Source of the DNA: a virus
Length of the DNA: 21,573 nt
Virus record (IMG/VR): IMGVR_UViG_3300023223_000088
Coordinates: 1 to 21,573 of that record
Reading direction: 5' to 3' (one strand)
Position numbers and translations under genes: made by a program. A model generated the notes under the pieces. That model was given only the letters and a program-made list of their open reading frames with translations. It was not told where the DNA came from and did no database searches. The first letter of the stretch is position 1, and every line of letters begins with the position of its first letter. Shown here piece after piece: positions 21,505-21,573 of the stretch.

Positions 21505-21514
21505 GCTTTTTATT

Positions 21515-21525
21515 AACTCACAATC
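21515..21525 (+). promoter_or_regulatory. Leader motif AACTCACAATC at the right edge
   Basis: An exact copy of the recurrent leader sequence, preceded by TATT. It lies 11 bases before the first ATG (21536) and 24 before a second one (21549) of the truncated last gene. Confidence 0.5.
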
Positions 21526-21548
21526 ACTAACTAAAATGGAGAATACCA

Positions 21549-21573
21549 ATGGGAAACGAACTAGACAATCCAC
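21549..21573 (+). CDS. Start of next gene, truncated by window edge
   Basis: Only the beginning is visible. The ATG at 21549 would give MGNELDNP and has GGAG (21538-21541) seven bases upstream, a good Shine-Dalgarno position. An alternative ATG at 21536 in another frame would give MENTNGKRTRQS and sits behind the ACTCACAATC leader. The acidic MGNELDNP start looks more like a scaffold or capsid-type protein, the gene expected after a portal, but eight codons cannot decide it. Confidence 0.45.

Noticed and set aside
1-21573. CRISPR array, tRNA genes and insertion sequences
   Set aside because: No regular repeat-spacer array, cloverleaf-like sequence or transposase was seen by eye. A tRNA search program would be needed to exclude a divergent tRNA.

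Overview
The window is part of a tailed double-stranded DNA phage or prophage genome. All supported genes lie on the + strand and are tightly packed, with frequent ATGA stop/start overlaps. The large terminase subunit (10907-12484) and a portal-like protein (18952-21504) set the viral identity. The host cannot be named. Most genes lack a Shine-Dalgarno sequence and instead carry a C/A-rich leader containing ACTCACAAYC, which suggests a host lineage that depends little on Shine-Dalgarno. Signal peptides and lipoboxes suggest a diderm host. No capsid, tape-measure, polymerase or endolysin gene was recognised, so the window is a fragment.

Region 1 (1-9002) holds about eighteen small, mostly unrecognised genes. 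Its recognisable core is a CobS/MoxR-like AAA+ ATPase (1220-2203) followed by a protein that looks like its degenerate VWA-fold partner (2265-3215). Around the pair are short membrane proteins, two proteins that share an N-terminal DIKxML motif (675-1115 and 4386-5939), the second with a long proline-rich linker, and an HU/IHF-like protein (7923-8267). Four junctions carry a short C/G hairpin, and in all four a CTAAT(T/G)CAA box follows.

Region 2 (9014-12484) runs tyrosine recombinase, probable small terminase, large terminase, each overlapping the next by a few bases. The recombinase is therefore translated with the packaging genes instead of sitting in a separate lysogeny module.

Region 3 (12529-17440) encodes small proteins and then an adhesin block. 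A small protein and a large beta-helix protein share a duplicated module, and a LamG-like protein follows. The last two carry classical Sec signal peptides, which is odd for tail fibres. From about 14.15 to 17.3 kb the DNA is visibly more AT-rich than its surroundings, with the change falling inside the large fibre gene, so the distal part looks swapped in. An 11-codon mini-gene and a triple leader repeat close the block.

Region 4 (17445-21573) holds a lipoprotein, a holin-like membrane protein, a protein with unimolecular-spanin topology, a small helix-turn-helix-like protein, the portal-like protein and the start of another gene.

The strongest unexplained signal is a dispersed octamer family: AAACCTTT/AAAGGTTT (18 copies) and the palindrome AAAGCTTT (10 copies), against roughly one expected by chance for the whole set. 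It occurs in intergenic and coding DNA, in both orientations and in different reading frames.
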